Source: Microbacterium sp. K24 (GTDB taxonomy: Bacteria; Actinomycetota; Actinomycetes; Actinomycetales; Microbacteriaceae). Taken from it: a stretch of DNA of 64,000 nucleotides. A program made the translations under genes and the position numbers. The notes beneath the pieces are model-generated. The model did no database searches and was not told where the DNA came from. It saw only the letters and a list, made by a program, of their open reading frames with translations. The DNA lies in the NCBI RefSeq assembly GCF_004794465.1, contig NZ_SSDJ01000147.1, forward strand, positions 62,001 to 126,000. The letters are read 5' to 3'. Of this stretch, positions 60,680 through 64,000 are shown one piece after another (positions within the stretch are counted from its first letter, which is position 1; every line of letters starts with the position of its first letter).

Positions 60680-61207
60680 TCAACCCGCGACGAGCTGCTC
60701 GGACCGTCGACGCTCTGCGGCCTCGATCGCCAGAAGCGCGGTCTCGAGGTCCCGATCCTCCGCACCCGATTCGCGGCGCAGGAAGAGCGACTGCTTGAAG
60801 CTCTCGCGCGCCGTCTCGTAGTCGCCCGCGTCGTAGGCGTTCTTGCCGTGATGATGGTGCGCGAACGCGGCGATCGACAGCCAGCGCTGCCCCTCGGCCT
60901 CGGCCGCGCAGGTCGACAGCTCCTGCTCGGCGGCGGCGTACGCACCCCGGTATTGCAGGATCGTCGCGTGCAGCACGCGTGCGCGCAGCACGTCCTTGCG
61001 CGTGCCCGCCATCCGCGCCTGACGCACCGCGTCGTCGGCCAGCGCCAGCGCCTCATCGAGACGATCGAGCACCTTCAACAGCCACACGCGCTCGAGGAGC
61101 GCCGGGAGGCTGCGCTGCGCGTCGATCTCCGCGAGGCGCGCCGCGCACTCGTCGAGATCGACCAGCTCGCGGAGGGTCTCCTGGTCGTATCCCTGGATGA
61201 AACTCAT
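60680..61207 (-). CDS. Tetratricopeptide-repeat protein
   Basis: This 175-residue all-helical protein is built of TPR-like pairs, clearest at LPALLERVWLLKVLDRLDEALALADDAVRQA, LHATILQYRGAYAAAEQELSTCAAEA and HHHGKNAYDAGDYETARESFKQSLFL. No signal peptide is seen, so it is a cytoplasmic scaffold of unknown partner. ATG 61207 has AAGGAG 4 nt upstream; the longer open frame has none. Confidence 0.82.
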   Translation of the reverse strand: MSFIQGYDQETLRELVDLDECAARLAEIDAQRSLPALLERVWLLKVLDRLDEALALADDAVRQARMAGTRKDVLRARVLHATILQYRGAYAAAEQELSTCAAEAEGQRWLSIAAFAHHHHGKNAYDAGDYETARESFKQSLFLRRESGAEDRDLETALLAIEAAERRRSEQLVAG

Positions 61208-61316
61208 TGCTCTCCTTCCGCAGCGTCCCCGTCCAGTCTGCCTGGCGCTCGGCCGGTCTTCGGGGCGGCGCGCCCCGGGCGACGGCATCCGTTCGAGAAG
61301 TCGGCGACGACTGTGC

Positions 61317-62177
61317 TCAGCGCAGGAAGAGCGAGGCGTCGGGACGCGGGGATGCCACCGCGTCGGCATCCGTGACGACACGCGCGCCCTGCACGAAGGC
61401 GTGCACCTCGGCGCCCTGCGCGATCTTGGCGGGGTGCGGGCCGGCCGCCAGCATGCGGGGGAGCCACTCGGTCGGGAGCGGAGCAGCGGATGCCGCGATG
61501 ACGAGGTTGCCGAACCGCCGGCCCTTCAGCACCTGCGTGTCGGCGAGCACGCCGATCTCGGGGAGGACCTCGGCGATCGTGGCCGCCTGCCGGCGTGCGA
61601 AAGCGAGGCCCGGGCCGTCCGCGACGTTGACCAGCAGCACTCCGGCGGGAGCGAGGAGGCCGGCGAGCTCGCGGTAGAACTCGATGCTGGTGAGGTGCGC
61701 GGGTGTCTGCGCACCCGAGTAGACGTCGGAGACGACGAGGTCGCAGTTCGACTGCAGCGCGGCCGGGAGTCGGCGCACGCCCTCTCGTGCATCGCCGATC
61801 CGGATGCGGATGCCGGCGCCCTTGGGCAGCGGCAGGTGCTCGCGCACGAGCTGGGCGAGCGGCGCCTCGAGCTCGATGACCTGCTGGCGGGATCCGGGAC
61901 GCGTGGCGTCGATGTAGCGGGGGATGGTCAGCGCGCCCGCGCCGAGGTGAACCGCGGTGAGAGGACCGGGAGGCAGCTGATCGATCACCGCGCCCATCCG
62001 CACGATGTACTCGAAGTGCAGGTGCGTCGGATCGTCGAGGTCGACGTGCGACTGCGGGGTCTCGTCGACGACGAGCTCGAATCCGCTCGTGAACTCCGAC
62101 GGCACGATCCGCGCGGTGCCGCCGTGGTCGAGCCGTGCCTGCGGATGCTCGGTGTCACGCGATCGCATCCGGCCCAT
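61317..62177 (-). CDS. Spermidine synthase-like methyltransferase-fold protein
   Basis: This 286-residue protein has the spermidine-synthase fold with AVHLGAGALTIPRYI (nucleotide loop), VIELEAPLAQLVREHL (acidic residue), RIRIGDAREGVRRLP and DLVVSDVYSGAQTPAHLTSIEFYREL. Where true spermidine synthases have DSTDP, this has DVYSG, so it is probably not a polyamine aminopropyltransferase. Similar actinobacterial proteins have unknown substrates. TAGGCT-N7-ATG marks a leaderless start. Confidence 0.84.
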   Translation of the reverse strand: MGRMRSRDTEHPQARLDHGGTARIVPSEFTSGFELVVDETPQSHVDLDDPTHLHFEYIVRMGAVIDQLPPGPLTAVHLGAGALTIPRYIDATRPGSRQQVIELEAPLAQLVREHLPLPKGAGIRIRIGDAREGVRRLPAALQSNCDLVVSDVYSGAQTPAHLTSIEFYRELAGLLAPAGVLLVNVADGPGLAFARRQAATIAEVLPEIGVLADTQVLKGRRFGNLVIAASAAPLPTEWLPRMLAAGPHPAKIAQGAEVHAFVQGARVVTDADAVASPRPDASLFLR

Positions 62178-62210
62178 GCCGTCGAGCCTACGCGCCTGCG
62201 CGGGCCGCGA

Positions 62211-63470
62211 TCAGTCCTGCTTGCCGTTCGCGCAGGTCTCCTGTTCTGCGGTCTGTCCGGAGATGCTCGGGTCGAGGGTCGCGCGCGGCACCGGAGTCTC
62301 GGTGGCCGGGGCGTCCGTCGGGGCCGGGTCCGTGGTGGCCTCCGGGGCGGGGCTGACGAGTTCGACGCCGCCGTTGCTGGCGACGTCGCCGGTGAGCTGC
62401 AAGGGCTGACCGGCCTTCAACGCCGCCCAGATCGTCTCTGCGGCGTCGAGATTCGGAATCACCTTCTGGTCGGGCTTATCCGGGTCGGGGAAGCTCGGGT
62501 ACTGCACGAACGCGAATTCGGAGAACGGCACGTCCTTGATCGCGAGCCCGAGCTGCGCGAGGCGGACGGGGTTGCTCAGCTCGTCGCTCGGGTCGACGTT
62601 GTCGACGATCGTGTTCGCGAGGCGGAGCACGACCGCCGGGTCGGTGAGCACTTCCTCGCTCATGACCTTCTTCACCAGCCGCGACATGTACTGCTGCTGG
62701 TTGGAGATGCGCGCCAGGTCGCTTCCGTCGCCCACGCCGTGCCGGGTGCGGATGAACTGCAGGGCTTCGATGCCCGACACGGTGCGCAGGCCGGCGGGCC
62801 AGTCGATGCCCGTCGCCTCGTCGCGGATGCCATCGCCGCCGATGCAGACCTCGACGCCTCCGATGGCCTCGGTGACCTCCATGACGCCGTCGAACGAGAT
62901 CTTGGCCGCGAAGGGGATCGGGATGCCGGAGAGGTCGGTCACCGTCTTCGCGACGCACGACAATCCGGCGTGCTCGAACACGGTGTTGATCGACGCCTTC
63001 GACATCGACGAGGCGACGGAGCCGTCGGGGCGCGTGCACTCGGGGACGGCGACCATGAGGTCGCGCGGCAACGACACGACCGTGACGTTGCGCGGCTCCG
63101 CCGAGACGTGCACCAGCAGGTTCACGTCGTTGAGCACGCCGCCGTCGGCCTCGGAGCAGCGCTTGCCCAGGAGACCCGTCGACACCTCTCCGCACTCGTC
63201 GGTGCCGATGATGAGGATGCTGAACTCGCCGGCGTACGCGCCGATCGACGGGGGCTCGACCTCGGGCGCGTCCTCGAGGGTCACCGCTCCGTCTCCGACG
63301 CGGTTGAAGAGGTCGACGACGACGAATGCGGCGACGGCGATGGCGGACGTCAGGACGACCGCCACGACGATCCCCGCGATCTTCAGGAACCGGGGGACAC
63401 CGGTGCTCTTCTTCACATCTGCGTGGCGGGCGACCGCGGAGCGGTCGCCGTCTCGGGCGCGTCTGGGCAT
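62211..63470 (-). CDS. LCP (LytR-CpsA-Psr) family cell-wall glycopolymer ligase
   Basis: This 419-residue membrane-anchored protein has a basic cytoplasmic tail, one helix (FLKIAGIVVAVVLTSAIAVAAFVVV), and an external LCP domain. FSILIIGTDE, VVSLPRDLMVAVP (catalytic Arg), and LQFIRTRHGVGDGSDLARISNQQQYM are the conserved polyprenyl-phosphate-binding motifs. A Pro/Thr-rich tail follows. LCP enzymes attach teichoic acid or arabinogalactan-type polymers to peptidoglycan. I choose ATG 63470: TATGCT lies 7 nt upstream (leaderless). Confidence 0.93.
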   Translation of the reverse strand: MPRRARDGDRSAVARHADVKKSTGVPRFLKIAGIVVAVVLTSAIAVAAFVVVDLFNRVGDGAVTLEDAPEVEPPSIGAYAGEFSILIIGTDECGEVSTGLLGKRCSEADGGVLNDVNLLVHVSAEPRNVTVVSLPRDLMVAVPECTRPDGSVASSMSKASINTVFEHAGLSCVAKTVTDLSGIPIPFAAKISFDGVMEVTEAIGGVEVCIGGDGIRDEATGIDWPAGLRTVSGIEALQFIRTRHGVGDGSDLARISNQQQYMSRLVKKVMSEEVLTDPAVVLRLANTIVDNVDPSDELSNPVRLAQLGLAIKDVPFSEFAFVQYPSFPDPDKPDQKVIPNLDAAETIWAALKAGQPLQLTGDVASNGGVELVSPAPEATTDPAPTDAPATETPVPRATLDPSISGQTAEQETCANGKQD

Positions 63471-63560
63471 GCGGGCGAGCATACCCAGGCCGCTGCGCAG
63501 CCAGCAGGGAAACCGCCGGAAGGGCCGATGTTACGGGCGCATGACGATTGTGGGAGTAAC

Positions 63561-63589
63561 TTGCAGGGAATTAGTTAGTCGTGGATACT
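63561..63589 (+). promoter_or_regulatory. Promoter of the last ABC binding-protein gene
   Basis: TTGCAG (63561-63566) and GATACT (63584-63589) are 17 bp apart, giving a leader of about 55 nt before ATG 63651. The surrounding AT-rich GGAATTAGTTAGTCG could hold an operator but shows no clear dyad. Confidence 0.6.
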
Positions 63590-63612
63590 TTTTCCTATCC
63601 GGTGAGCACCCG

Positions 63613-63651
63613 ATGCCCGCCAGGAGAAATTTCGAAGAGGAGATCCCCTGA
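63613..63651 (+). other. 12-codon upstream mini-ORF overlapping the next start
   Basis: ATG 63613 opens a 12-codon frame (MPARRNFEEEIP) whose TGA shares its last base with the next ATG (TGATG). GAGGAG inside it is the ribosome site of the main gene. Translation is possible but not otherwise supported. Confidence 0.3.
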
Positions 63652-64000
63652 TGCACAAGCGCATTCTTCCGGTCGTGGCGCTGGGCGCCGCGGCCACGCT
63701 CGGCCTGGCGGCCTGCGCCGGCGGTGCCACCGAGAGCGGCACCGACGGAGAGGGCCAGGAGCTCACCGTCTGGATCATGAAGGGCACCAATCCCGACGCG
63801 ACCGCCTTCTACGACAAGGTCTCCGAGGCCTTCGAAGAGGAGACCGGGGCGAAGGTCACCATCGAGGAGATCCAGTGGGCCGACGCTCACGATCGCTTCG
63901 TCACCTCCATCGCCGGCGGCACAACCCCCGACATCGCCGAGACGGGCACCACCTGGACCGCCGAGTTCGCCGACGCCGGCGCTCTCGAGCCGCTCGACGA
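63651..64000 (+). CDS. Sugar-type ABC transporter substrate-binding lipoprotein (cut by window edge)
   Basis: The first 116 codons of an extracellular family-1 binding protein are visible. There is a signal peptide with lipobox LAAC (Cys22) and a Gly/Thr/Glu linker. The mature N-terminus is QELTVWIMKGTNPDATAFYDKVSEAFEEETGAKVTIEEIQWADAHDRFVTSIAGGTTPDIAETG, typical of the CUT1 carbohydrate group. GAGGAG lies 9 nt before the ATG. Permeases presumably follow outside the window; the sugar is unknown. Confidence 0.92.
   Translation, partial: MHKRILPVVALGAAATLGLAACAGGATESGTDGEGQELTVWIMKGTNPDATAFYDKVSEAFEEETGAKVTIEEIQWADAHDRFVTSIAGGTTPDIAETGTTWTAEFADAGALEPLD

Noticed and set aside
61317-62177. Annotation as a true spermidine synthase
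   Set aside because: The catalytic DSTDP-type loop is DVYSG, and no adenosylmethionine decarboxylase is present nearby.
1-64000. CRISPR arrays, tRNA or rRNA genes, IS elements, prophage, toxin-antitoxin pairs
   Set aside because: I looked for regular spaced repeats, cloverleaf ends with CCA or TTCGA arms, and transposase or integrase motifs, and found none that hold up.

Overview
The window is 64 kb of high-GC DNA (roughly 70% G+C) packed with short-spaced genes. Overlapping GTGA and ATGA start/stop pairs are common, as are leaderless starts (TAGGCT-like -10 box 6-7 nt before ATG/GTG). Gene content (bS22 with an excisionase-type HTH, TM0106-type nuclease, DIP1984, DUF3054, menaquinone genes, ResB/CcsB cytochrome maturation) points to an actinobacterium of the Microbacteriaceae, most likely Microbacterium. 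It reads as ordinary chromosome: I see no rRNA, tRNA, CRISPR array, IS element, prophage or integration site.

Layout. 1-6.7 kb: mixed housekeeping and stress genes, including a MmcQ/YjbR protein, an alpha/beta hydrolase, RtcB with an unusual leader, an AlkA-type glycosylase, and a winged-helix regulator behind a Met/Cys-rich leader peptide. 6.9-17.6 kb: DNA repair and nucleotide/NAD metabolism (sbcD-sbcC, nucleosidase, nadE, a three-part nuclease-helicase, upp). 17.7-26.6 kb: tadA, a CDF metal transporter, proC, a Trk/Ktr potassium system, an ArsR regulator, a divergent cyclase, HTH/bS22 and a rhodanese-glutaredoxin-Dabb operon. 26.7-33.6 kb: two ABC importers, one polar amino acid type and one PotABCD/Fe-like type with a Shine-Dalgarno-sequestering leader. 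34-42 kb: TSUP exporter, aspS, histidine phosphatase, then the system II cytochrome c maturation cluster (TlpA/ResA, CcdA, ResB, CcsB). 42-48 kb: 2H phosphoesterase, then a YhgE/Pip-MMPL efflux operon facing a TetR gene across a clear operator. 48-52.7 kb: menC, a PadR-HAAS pair, menB, menE. 52.8-64 kb: duplicated P-loop protein, methyltransferase, NarL-type two-component system with a MacB-like ABC exporter, ComB, DUF3054, SprT, TPR protein, spermidine-synthase-like protein, LCP cell-wall ligase, and the start of a sugar-type ABC binding protein.

How it fits together. Menaquinone synthesis and haem-c maturation sit a few kb apart and both serve the respiratory chain. The efflux operon, the PadR-HAAS pair and the two-component/ABC set are three self-contained regulated envelope modules. 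The less ordinary material is regulatory: a leaderless 33-codon Met/Cys-rich ORF ahead of a regulator, a small ORF plus hairpin ahead of rtcB, a nested hairpin hiding a ribosome site, and several long intergenic palindromes, two of which are clearly homologous with compensatory stem changes. Protein oddities are an MMPL transporter with a fused degenerate ABC-ATPase domain, a tandem P-loop duplication and a cyclase lacking two signature histidines. All functions are inferred by reading; no searches were run.
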